Source: Natrinema gelatinilyticum (GTDB lineage: Archaea; Halobacteriota; Halobacteria; Halobacteriales; Natrialbaceae). From it: a DNA stretch of 64,000 nt. Shown in pieces: positions 27,993 to 35,680 of the stretch. Location: assembly GCF_024266705.1 (NCBI RefSeq), contig NZ_CP100757.1, forward strand, positions 992,001 to 1,056,000, in the 5' to 3' direction. How positions within the stretch are numbered: the first letter of the stretch is position 1; each line of letters opens with the position of its first letter. Below the pieces are notes generated by a model. The model did not search any database and was not told the DNA's origin. It saw only the letters and a program-made list of their open reading frames with translations. Position numbers and translations under genes: made by a program.

Positions 27993-28252
27993 GAGTGTGT
28001 TCGAGGTGTTTTCGGAGGAGCTTCCGATATACGTGAGTTCGATCCCTTCAGATGGGCCAACTCCCCGATTTCTCGGCGTCATGTATTCGGTCAAGATCTA
28101 GAGACAGTATAGCAACTACATTCGAGGTCGTTCTTCAAGCGTCGAAGTCACCTCGGCATGCCTTTCCCTGCGGAACAGCAACCGTTGCCTTACTTGTTTG
28201 GTCAGTCTAGCGTGAATAGGCTATTTTCTGTTTCGTAGTTGTGGCTATTGAT

Positions 28253-28924
28253 ATGGCGATCATCGCAGAGTTCACGATCCCAGCAGAGAACTTCCCATTA
28301 GGTCGGGTTTTCGATGATCTGCCGAACGCAACAGTCGAGATAGAGCGCGTCGTTCCCACCGGCCAAAGTCATCTCCCGTACTTCTGGGTAACCGACGCTC
28401 CTGACGACGGTATCCAAGACCTTCTGACAGCCGAAGCAGCATTTAAGTCGGTAACGCGTATCGACTACCACGAGAATCAGGGATTGTATCGGGCCATGTG
28501 GAACCCTGAGGTGAAAGGCGTCCTCACAGCTATTCTTGACAACGATCTCACGCTGTTATCAGCGATCGGCACGCACGAACAATGGACGTTCGAGTTTCGC
28601 GCTGAAGATTCAGACCAACTCTCGGGGTTTCAGCAATACTGTGCCGCCCACGATATCAATACCCAACTTACACGGTTGCAATCGCTAGCAGAGTTACAGG
28701 CAGGTGATGAGTACGGCCTCACTGCTAACCAGCATGAGGCGTTGCTTCTCGCTTTCAATGAAGGCTATTACGACCAACCCCGTGAGACCGATCTTGAAAC
28801 GCTTGCCAATCAACTCGGTATTTCACGCCCCTCGTTCGCCGATCGCCTCCGTCGAGGAAACCATAACCTTCTCAAAAGTACTATCGCACATCGTGGCTCC
28901 ACGGCTGATGACAGTGATGAGTGA
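28253..28924 (+). CDS. HTH_10 (bacterio-opsin activator-like) transcription regulator
   Basis: About 223 residues. The C-terminal 55 residues (LTANQHEALLLAFNEGYYD, then LANQLGISRPSFADRLRRG) are the HTH_10 helix-turn-helix of the haloarchaeal Bat family. The N-terminal 150 residues form the family's beta-rich sensor-like domain (IIAEFTIPAENFPLG at the start). The ligand and target genes are unknown. The start at ATG 28253 gives the canonical MAIIAEF beginning; the GTG at 28241 is an alternative. It lies between two 90-bp direct repeats and 72 bp upstream of the small zinc-ribbon gene, with which it may be co-transcribed. Confidence 0.9.
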   Translation: MAIIAEFTIPAENFPLGRVFDDLPNATVEIERVVPTGQSHLPYFWVTDAPDDGIQDLLTAEAAFKSVTRIDYHENQGLYRAMWNPEVKGVLTAILDNDLTLLSAIGTHEQWTFEFRAEDSDQLSGFQQYCAAHDINTQLTRLQSLAELQAGDEYGLTANQHEALLLAFNEGYYDQPRETDLETLANQLGISRPSFADRLRRGNHNLLKSTIAHRGSTADDSDE

Positions 28925-28996
28925 TTCTCCCTATTTAAAAACCCTCCATAATTGTAGGTAAACGACAAACTGCTACTCAGTCAATAGTATAGAAAA

Positions 28997-29179
28997 ATGC
29001 CAGAAGGAGACGGCGAACGGGCAATCGCTGAATGTCTCAACTGCGGAAACGCATATGCGGCTAAGGAATGGCCAGACGGGACGATTCAACCAATCGGAAC
29101 AAGAAACGGATGCCAATGTGGCTCAACAGAATTTCAGATCGTCGAAGAGACGACCACTACTGATCTCCATGAAGACTGA
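28997..29179 (+). CDS. Small zinc-ribbon protein
   Basis: A 60-residue acidic protein with CLNCGNAY near residue 13 and CQCGS near residue 40, a plausible zinc-ribbon knuckle pair. Small proteins of this type are abundant in haloarchaea and mostly uncharacterised. It follows the HTH_10 regulator on the same strand and precedes the second 90-bp direct repeat. Confidence 0.75.
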   Translation: MPEGDGERAIAECLNCGNAYAAKEWPDGTIQPIGTRNGCQCGSTEFQIVEETTTTDLHED

Positions 29180-29244
29180 ATTGACTGACTATTGAGGGAT
29201 ACCGGACTACTCAGAAATCAGGATAATACTCAAAACGGTCGTAC

Positions 29245-29333
29245 TGAACTCATCCTCTATATCGGTCACTACGATTTCATTATATGTGTGATCTGCCACG
29301 TTGGAACGTATGAAAACGTACGCTAATTACTAT
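29245..29333. repeat. Direct repeat, right copy (about 90 bp)
   Basis: Second copy of the 27902-27992 repeat in the same orientation. It lies in the short intergenic region before the TetR gene. Confidence 0.8.
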
Positions 29334-29446
29334 AGTAAGTCCGTGCCCAGTGGCGATTCTCACCGGAGATGGACTTGCGCAGCGGTGTCAAAGCAGGGGA
29401 GGTAGATGAAACAAAACTTAACGAGTCATAGAGTCACAAATCACGT

Positions 29447-30064
29447 ATGCGAGGATTCAGCGACGAGGAGAGGGACAGGATTAGGGAAGAACTGATCCAG
29501 ACTGGCCGGGAGATGTTTCTACAGTACGGCCCAGAGAAGACGAATGTGGCGGAGATAACTGAGCCGGTCGGAATCGCAAAGAGTACCTTTTACCGATTTT
29601 TCGATACAAAATCAGAGCTCTATCTTGCAGTATTTCTCCGCGAACGGGACGAATTCCTTGATCAAGTACGAACGGACCTGGCTGAAGTCGATGACGCCGA
29701 AACAGGGATCGTTCGGCTGTTGGATGCATATCTATCATGGATCGAGGGAAGTCCTCTTCTCCAGCAAATGATCGACCAGTGGGAGCACGAGCCAGCGTTT
29801 GGAAGCGTGTCGGATGAAACGCTATACCGTCACCAACAGGAGGCTATAGCCGAACTCATTCCGTTCATCGAAGAATGGAAAGCCAACGGAGAGATGCGAG
29901 ATATTGATCAGGAGGTTTTCTTTGGGCTCATGGGCGCTGTCGGATTGATGACGCTTCATCACGAGGAGTTCGAGGACTATCGAGAGGGCATGTACGACAC
30001 GGTACGGGGTTTGATGATTGAGGCTCTCGCATATTGGTGTACAAATGGAATCGAAGACGAGTAA
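29447..30064 (+). CDS. TetR/AcrR-family repressor
   Basis: 205 residues. The N-terminal helix-turn-helix is clear (MFLQYGPEKTNVAEITEPVG, then IAKSTFYRFFDTKSELY). The remaining 150 residues are the helical ligand-binding and dimer domain, with Trp and Phe residues that could contact a hydrophobic ligand. TetR proteins repress nearby efflux or modification genes until a small molecule binds. Here the gene is convergent with the flavin monooxygenase, with a 31-bp gap, so the monooxygenase is a plausible target. No clean palindrome was found in front of either gene. Confidence 0.92.
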   Translation: MRGFSDEERDRIREELIQTGREMFLQYGPEKTNVAEITEPVGIAKSTFYRFFDTKSELYLAVFLRERDEFLDQVRTDLAEVDDAETGIVRLLDAYLSWIEGSPLLQQMIDQWEHEPAFGSVSDETLYRHQQEAIAELIPFIEEWKANGEMRDIDQEVFFGLMGAVGLMTLHHEEFEDYREGMYDTVRGLMIEALAYWCTNGIEDE

Positions 30065-30095
30065 GCGAAAGATTGGGAAGTAGGGCAGTGGAATT

Positions 30096-31448
30096 CTACG
30101 TATTTTCGACGAAGAGTGACGTCTCGACAGAGATCGGCTCTGGTCCGTATGCGTATAAACGAGTCCGCCGTCGTCCAAGCATCGGGAACTTGTCGGCAAG
30201 TCCGAGTGCACCTCGCAGAAGGTATTCGTAGACCGGTCCTGGAAGCCACTTCTGCGAGCCAACCATAAACTCCACACCACGAGTCTGAGCGGCCTGTGCA
30301 TCCATTACGGTTCGAACGGCTGGCCTACGAACATTCTCGTATGATTCCAACTGTCCCCTCGAAAGCGGACGATTTGTAGTGGATTCGCGTCTTGTTTTAT
30401 CCTGATCCATCAGCGCCTGCACGATGACCGGGTGAGCAACGACGGCATCTTGAATGGCGAGGCTGTTACCCTGACCACCGAACGGATTGGCGACGTGAGC
30501 GGCGTCCCCTATCAACATGAGTCCGTCACGAACCCACTCTTCGCTTTCCCCAGGAGCTGGATGCAGCAGTGTGCAGTCGTTCCAGTCCGTGAGGTGGTTC
30601 TCCAATACCCCTTCAAGCGTTGGATCAACAGCTCGAACCTGTTCTCGGAATGCTCCGATGCCACGTTCACGTAGCTCTGGATAGCCTCCTGCCTCGATAA
30701 ACCAGGCAACTTGGACTTGATCTCCGAGCGGTATGAAGCCGAGGAACCCGTCGCGTTCGAACCGAGCGAGCGTTTCTGCTTCGACGGCATCGGCTGGAAG
30801 TTTGAACCAGAGAATGTCTACGTCAACATCGTCAAGGCCAGGGTCAATCCCCGCTGCCTCTCGAACTGTCGAGTATCGACCATCGGCACCAACGACCAAC
30901 CGGGAGTGGATGATCCACTCCTCACTCGTCGGTCGATGTCGCGCTTCTACACCGACCATAGCCCCTGTGGCTACATCGCCAGAGATCTCATCGTCTACCC
31001 TCGGGTCATCTGTGGTGATGATGTCGGTCACACTCGTGCTATCGTAGTACTGGAAGTTATCATACTCCTCAGCCCGATCGATTAAAAACCGAAGCAGTGG
31101 CGGTTGCTCGATGAAGAGAGCGTAGTCATACGATTGGTTCAGTACGGTGAAATTGAACCCTCGGTATCGCCGACCGAATGCCGAGACGTAAATTTCGCGG
31201 GCCGTTTCGTGATCTACCGAGGCCAAGAGGTCGTGAAGAATGCCCATCTCGTCGAATAGTTTCGGGACGAGTGGTTGGAAGAAGTAACCTCGAAACTCCC
31301 GTTCTAGGTCCGCCTCGCGCTCAAGCAATACCGTCTCGACACCGCTTCTAGCGAGTAAATATCCGAGGACACATCCTGCAGGCCCAGCACCGACGATTAC
31401 GAGGTCAGCCGAAAGTTCCCGGCTATTCCCATCCGTTTCCTGGTTCAT
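30096..31448 (-). CDS. FAD-dependent monooxygenase (class A flavoprotein)
   Basis: 450 residues. The dinucleotide motif VIVGAGPAGCVLGYLLARSG begins near residue 17 and ends at the acidic Glu of LLERE. GDAAHVANPFGGQGNSLA near residue 315 is the second FAD motif (GD-x-AH), with a Pro-rich turn and GGQG as in PHBH-type hydroxylases. The family hydroxylates or reduces lipophilic substrates, including antibiotics (Rox) and isoprenoids. It sits beside TetR and rifampicin-phosphotransferase-like genes, which suggests xenobiotic modification. Its own substrate is unknown. A possible TATA element (gttttaga, about 30 bases upstream) may serve it. Confidence 0.9.
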   Translation of the reverse strand: MNQETDGNSRELSADLVIVGAGPAGCVLGYLLARSGVETVLLEREADLEREFRGYFFQPLVPKLFDEMGILHDLLASVDHETAREIYVSAFGRRYRGFNFTVLNQSYDYALFIEQPPLLRFLIDRAEEYDNFQYYDSTSVTDIITTDDPRVDDEISGDVATGAMVGVEARHRPTSEEWIIHSRLVVGADGRYSTVREAAGIDPGLDDVDVDILWFKLPADAVEAETLARFERDGFLGFIPLGDQVQVAWFIEAGGYPELRERGIGAFREQVRAVDPTLEGVLENHLTDWNDCTLLHPAPGESEEWVRDGLMLIGDAAHVANPFGGQGNSLAIQDAVVAHPVIVQALMDQDKTRRESTTNRPLSRGQLESYENVRRPAVRTVMDAQAAQTRGVEFMVGSQKWLPGPVYEYLLRGALGLADKFPMLGRRRTRLYAYGPEPISVETSLFVENT

Positions 31449-31608
31449 GATTACTAAGATAGCTTGGGTTCATGACTCTAAAACAGTTCTGGTTATGAAG
31501 TTATCGAGGCGGTTTGGAATATTTTCTTTCATCGATAAAACAAAATGAACAAATTGTCTTCACTATCACTATGCACAACTACAATGGGGAAAGTTTGCGT
31601 AGTCGTAG

Positions 31609-32042
31609 TTTAGCTGAAAGAGAGGGTGCTAAGCCCCCTTCTGCTCACGGCGACGCCGTTCGCATGGTCATCGGGACCGACGGTCCCGCGCTATCCGCAG
31701 CGAGCGCCGAAGGCCCGAGCAGGGAGGGGAGACAGCGCCCGCACGTCTTGGTTTCGTGTGAATCGGCACCCTTATTATCTCTTCGATCGAAGGTGGTATT
31801 AAAATGCTCACCACGCTTCCGGCGGTGTTCAAACGCGACAACAAGCGTGCATCGTCGGTTGTGGCCGGGTGTCGATTCGGTAGGAGTGGGACACTCCGAA
31901 CCACCTGTCAAGGGAGGCCGCCTGTGGAGTCTGGAACCGCTGTGGGGACGTTCCCTGCACGTTCCGACACCGAAGCAGGAAGCCCTGTCCGTAACAAGCG
32001 AGGGCTGGGTAAGCCCGAGCGCGGTAGGGCAGGGTAGTTCAC
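31609..32042 (+). mobile_element. Non-autonomous IS605/IS1341-type element, copy 2
   Basis: The left end is preceded by TTTAG and begins ctgaaagagaggg; the right end is gggtagttcac at 32042. Apart from lacking the 60-bp double hairpin, it is nearly identical to copy 1 (24719-25204). It carries no transposase. Its left 30 bp are repeated exactly inverted at 32821-32850. It marks one edge of an inverted piece of the second rifampicin-phosphotransferase-like gene. Confidence 0.75.
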
Positions 32043-32773
32043 ACATTCTCAAACCGGTTCCCGCCACGGACCCATCTCTCCTGTTCGATACGCTCATATG
32101 GTTGCTTGAAAGCGAGGGACCGAATCCCTACGAGCGTCAGCGCCAGCTTTCAGAACGACGACAACAGGCGACCGAGAGAGTACTGCGCCGCCTCGGACCG
32201 ATTCGCCGTCCGATATTTCGTCTGCTACTCAGGCAGGCCCAGAACGTCACGTCGCTGCGAGAAGACATTCTCGCTGAGGTCGGGCGAGGGTGGCCAGTGT
32301 TACAACAGATGGCAAAGGAAGTCGGTCTTCGCCTCGCTGAGACGGGAGTAACTGACCGGGCTGACGATGTCTACTGGCTAGAATGGGAGGAACTCAATGA
32401 GATGGCAAGCGTCCTCGACGCCGGGGGGACTCCCCTCAACGACGTGACAGAGACTGTGAAAGAGCGTAGGGCGAGGTGGGAGTCGCGGAAACGCCTGAAC
32501 CCACCGGTCATCCTCCCCGACCAGATTCAGTTCCTCGGATTCAGCTTCGACACCCAGCGCTTTGAACAGGGGAGAGAAGAAACATCTGAAAACGTCATCA
32601 GAGGTGGTGGGACTAGCCCCGGACAAGTGACTGGCAGAGCCTGCGTAATTCACGGCCCTGAGGACTTTGCGAAGTTCCGGGCTGATGACGTACTCGTGGC
32701 CCGAATGACTGCTCCAGCCTGGACACCGCTGTTCGCCAAGGCATCGGCAGTCGTGACTGACATTGGTGGCCCA
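32043..32773 (+). pseudogene. Inverted 3' segment of the second RPH/PEP-synthase-like gene
   Basis: Plus-strand frame of about 243 codons that reads ILKPVPATDPSLLFDTLIWL at its start and VVTDIGGP at its end. It is the helical linker and start of the swivelling His domain of PEP-synthase-like enzymes and lacks a start codon of its own. When it is flipped and joined at the point where the minus-strand part stops (GATTTAG plus ACATTCTC), the frame continues as DLDILKPVPA. It therefore belongs to the minus-strand gene and has been inverted. The catalytic His and the rest of the C terminus are missing. Confidence 0.85.
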
Positions 32774-32850
32774 GTGAACTACCCCGCCCTACTCGTCGCC
32801 TTCGGCGACTCCTTGAGGGCGGGGGCTTAGCACCCTCTCTTTCAGCTAAA
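32774..32850 (-). mobile_element. Minimal IS605-type element (about 75 bp, ends only)
   Basis: Read on the minus strand it starts ctgaaagagaggg after TTTAG, has the hairpin gtcgccgaaggcgac, and ends ggcggggtagttcac. So it has just a left end and a right end with no internal gene. It is inserted between the two halves of the disrupted gene, in opposite orientation to copy 2. Confidence 0.75.
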
Positions 32851-34540
32851 TCATAGATTGCGTGCCCGTGTTCGTCGAGATATGCTTGGAACCGGTCTTG
32901 CCACTCCGTCCATACTTCGGCTGATACGCTGTCAGGTGGTGTCTCTTCTGTGAGTATTATCGCCGCATCCGTTCTAGGGGTTTCACGGAGAACGTCGACC
33001 AGTGCAGGATTCTCTCGACACCACGTTGCCACGTCAGAGAGTGCCTTCTCGGCTCGAATTGGCTCGCTGTCGAACCCCCGGAGGAACGTTTGCGATGGCG
33101 GATCTTCGGGTTGTCTGACGAGTCGTTCGTAGAATGTGGTGGACAGCGCCTCGTTTTGTCGGACCCGTAAAAGAACGAACCGAGATGAATTGTAGTAATT
33201 GATCGCCGCTTGGAGGATGGTCTTGACGCCTGAAAGCAACTCAGCAGCTTGGAGCTCTCTTATATCCTTCTTCTCCCAAGTTTCTACGGTCTGAACGTAC
33301 TGGGGTCGGACTGTTTCTCGCCAGTGTGACTCGACATTACCGAAGACTTTTGGTATCGCCAAGGCCCCCCGGCCCGAGATACGCAACAGGAATTTTGGTG
33401 CGAGCGAGACGGAGTAGTAGGCGTAGCCGTTGACGGTCGTGAGTGCGTAGGTTTCCCTGGAAAACGCGTCCGTTCCAAGGAACTCACGTGCCATCTCGAC
33501 TGATGATTCCGTCATGATTGGTCCACCGAGACTCTCGAAGAGTGGCGAAAGGGGGTCCGGGAGCAACTCGGCGGGACCTACACGAGCGTATGCCAGATTC
33601 GGATCTGGGACTGTCCAGTCACCGGAGGATGCCACTGGCTGCTCAGGGAGAGTTGTAATGGGGCGCGACTGAAGCAGAATACTTTCGCCATCGACGAGTG
33701 CCCACTCGATGTCCTGTGGAGTCCCGAAGAGTTCCTCGACGTCCTTGGCTATCGAGGCGAGCGCCCGTATCTGGTCGTCTGTAAGGACGCGGTCCGAGCG
33801 CTGTTCCGCCGAGAGTTCGATGGTTTCAGTTCCCCCACCCGGAGTCGACTGAACGGCGACGCGTTTGTCTCCGATGTCGTACGATAGAATATCTCCTGTG
33901 GCCTTGTCGATTCGAGCATGGTCGCCCGTTACGGCACCGCCGACCTGCGCCTCGCCGAGACCGAATCCCGCATCGATGACTGCGACATTCCGTTCACCGG
34001 TGGTAGGATCGGCGGTGAACAAGACCCCCGACGCGTCAGGATTGGTCATCTCTTGAACGACGATGGCAAGTGCAACCTGGTCGTGTGGGATGTCGTTTCG
34101 AGCCCGATAGGCGATGGCTCGGTCAGTGAAGAGGCTCGCCATGCACGTGCGGACTGCCTCAGCGACTTCCTCTTCGCCCTGAATATTGAGGAGGGTTTCG
34201 TGCTGGCCTGCGAACGAAGCACTCGGGAGATCTTCGGCGGTCGCACTAGATCGAGCGGCGTAGGCCTTATCTACTCCGCTGTCAGCGACTGCGTCCTTGA
34301 TTGCTGTTCGTACTTCGGATGGAAACGACAACGACTGGATGGTGTCTCTGAGCGCCCCTCCAGCCTCTGCAATCGCCTCCGTGTCCTGTGGGTCGAGAGA
34401 TTCGAGCGCTCGGGTTCGATCAGGAATGTCTGATTCAGCGAGGAGGGCATTGTATGCCTCCGTTGTGACGACGAAGCCCTTTGGGACCAGGAACTCTGCT
34501 TGAATGAGTCGGGCGAGGTTCGCCCCTTTTCCACCAACGA
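32851..34540 (-). pseudogene. Main fragment of the second RPH/PEP-synthase-like gene
   Basis: Minus-strand frame encoding ATP-grasp motifs (KGANLARL, AARSSATAEDLPSASFAGQ, GVLFTADP, QDIEWALVDG, LLQSRPI) and the middle of the enzyme, ending at HGHAIYDL. It is clearly paralogous to the intact gene upstream (904 residues). It is cut on its 5' side by the IS5-like element and on its 3' side by the minimal IS605-type element. Without start codon and phospho-His domain it cannot make the enzyme. Confidence 0.9.
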
Positions 34541-35603
34541 GAGCGTGTCATAGAAAGCGTCACGTACGAAGCAGCAGGGTGCGGAAAGTGTGTCCAACAC
34601 AATCGCAGCCCTGCAAGACGTAGCTTCGGTAGACGACTTCTTGAATGCGGCGGCTACCGAAACAGTACCGCTATTCGAGCATCTTGAGTTCGAGTTTCTG
34701 CTGGAGTACGACGTGTTCGCCCCCTCGAAGCGGGGGCGAGCACGAGTTCATCAGCCACCCGATCTCTTCCGCGGTTTTCTACACTGCTACTACAAAGATG
34801 TTTACGGCACACGTCCGGTTACACGAGAACTCAAGCACGGCCTCGTCTGGTACTACTGCGGACTCGATAAACCGCCATCCAGAGACACGGTTGATCGATT
34901 TCTCACCGACCTCGAACACGTGATTGACGATGTCTTCGAGAGACTCGTCGAGCAGGCCGCCGCCCGCGGCCTGCTCGACTCCACGTACTCTATCGATTCG
35001 ACTCACGTCGAGGCGATCCAATACAACGACGCTGCGTCGTGGAACTACGATCCAACAGCCCAAGAGTACTACTACGGCTTCGGCTGTACGATCGTCTCTA
35101 CTGGCGCAAAGATCCCGATAGCAGCGGAGTTCACACAGGCCAAGCAAGCGGATCAGGAGACGGCGATGCGCGTCACGCGTGACGCGCTCGCCGTCGATAC
35201 ACCGATCTGGATGCTTGGAGACAGCGCCTACGATATCCTCAATTGGCACGACCACCTGCTGGCCGCAGGGGTCGTACCAATTGCTCCGTACAACCCGCGA
35301 AACACTGACGACCCGAAAGATATCGAGTATAGGGTCGAAGACCGGATCGAGGAACGCAGCGAGGACGTTCAGCTGAAACAATCCATCTTGGACGAGACGT
35401 ACAACAATCGGACAGGAGTCGAGCGAACCAACGACGCAGTCAAGGACTGCGGCCTCGGGCACGTCCGCGCCCGAGGCCGCGTCCACGCACGAACAGAAGT
35501 GTTCCTTGCGCTGTGCCTCCGGCTCGTCGTTGCAATCACCAACTACGAGCGAGGAAACGAACCTGGCTATGAGAAGCTATGAGATGGATTCTATGACACG
35601 CTC
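34541..35603 (+). mobile_element. Complete IS5-like insertion sequence (1063 bp)
   Basis: Perfect 15-bp terminal inverted repeats, gagcgtgtcatagaa at 34541-34555 and its reverse complement at 35589-35603. A 7-bp target duplication, ccaacga, is at 34534-34540 and 35604-35610. One transposase fills the interior. Removing the element and one ccaacga restores the reading frame of the interrupted gene exactly. The perfect ends suggest a recent insertion. Confidence 0.95.
34590..35582 (+). CDS. DDE transposase of the IS5-like element
   Basis: 330 residues, GTG start. The catalytic triad is visible as TYSIDSTHVEA (Asp), LGDSAYDILNW (Asp) and NRTGVERTNDAVK (Glu), with the Y-x2-R-x3-E type signature. 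An N-terminal helical DNA-binding region precedes it. It cuts and joins the element's inverted repeats. Truncated relatives of the same transposase are at 53968-54069 and 55969-56500, and a MITE with matching ends is at 58211-58360, so this family has been active in the island. The intact frame suggests it can still supply transposase. Confidence 0.92.
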   Translation: MSNTIAALQDVASVDDFLNAAATETVPLFEHLEFEFLLEYDVFAPSKRGRARVHQPPDLFRGFLHCYYKDVYGTRPVTRELKHGLVWYYCGLDKPPSRDTVDRFLTDLEHVIDDVFERLVEQAAARGLLDSTYSIDSTHVEAIQYNDAASWNYDPTAQEYYYGFGCTIVSTGAKIPIAAEFTQAKQADQETAMRVTRDALAVDTPIWMLGDSAYDILNWHDHLLAAGVVPIAPYNPRNTDDPKDIEYRVEDRIEERSEDVQLKQSILDETYNNRTGVERTNDAVKDCGLGHVRARGRVHARTEVFLALCLRLVVAITNYERGNEPGYEKL

Positions 35604-35680
35604 CCAACGAGGGAAATCTCGGTAGCTCTCGGATCGGCCAATGGAAGGGCGAACGGCAGTCCTGTAGTACTATTACTCAT
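35604..35680 (-). pseudogene. First 26 codons of the second RPH/PEP-synthase-like gene
   Basis: ATG at 35680 followed by MSNSTTGLPFALPLADPRA and TEISLVG, at which point the IS5-like element interrupts; the next codons (GKGANLARL) resume at 34533. The ATG overlaps the stop codon of the upstream paralogue (ATGA), so the two genes were an operon. This fragment can be translated but has no function by itself. Confidence 0.85.

Noticed and set aside
31514..32830. 438-codon plus-strand frame as one protein
   Set aside because: It fuses IS605-type sequence to an inverted piece of the RPH-like gene; the N-terminal third is not protein-like.
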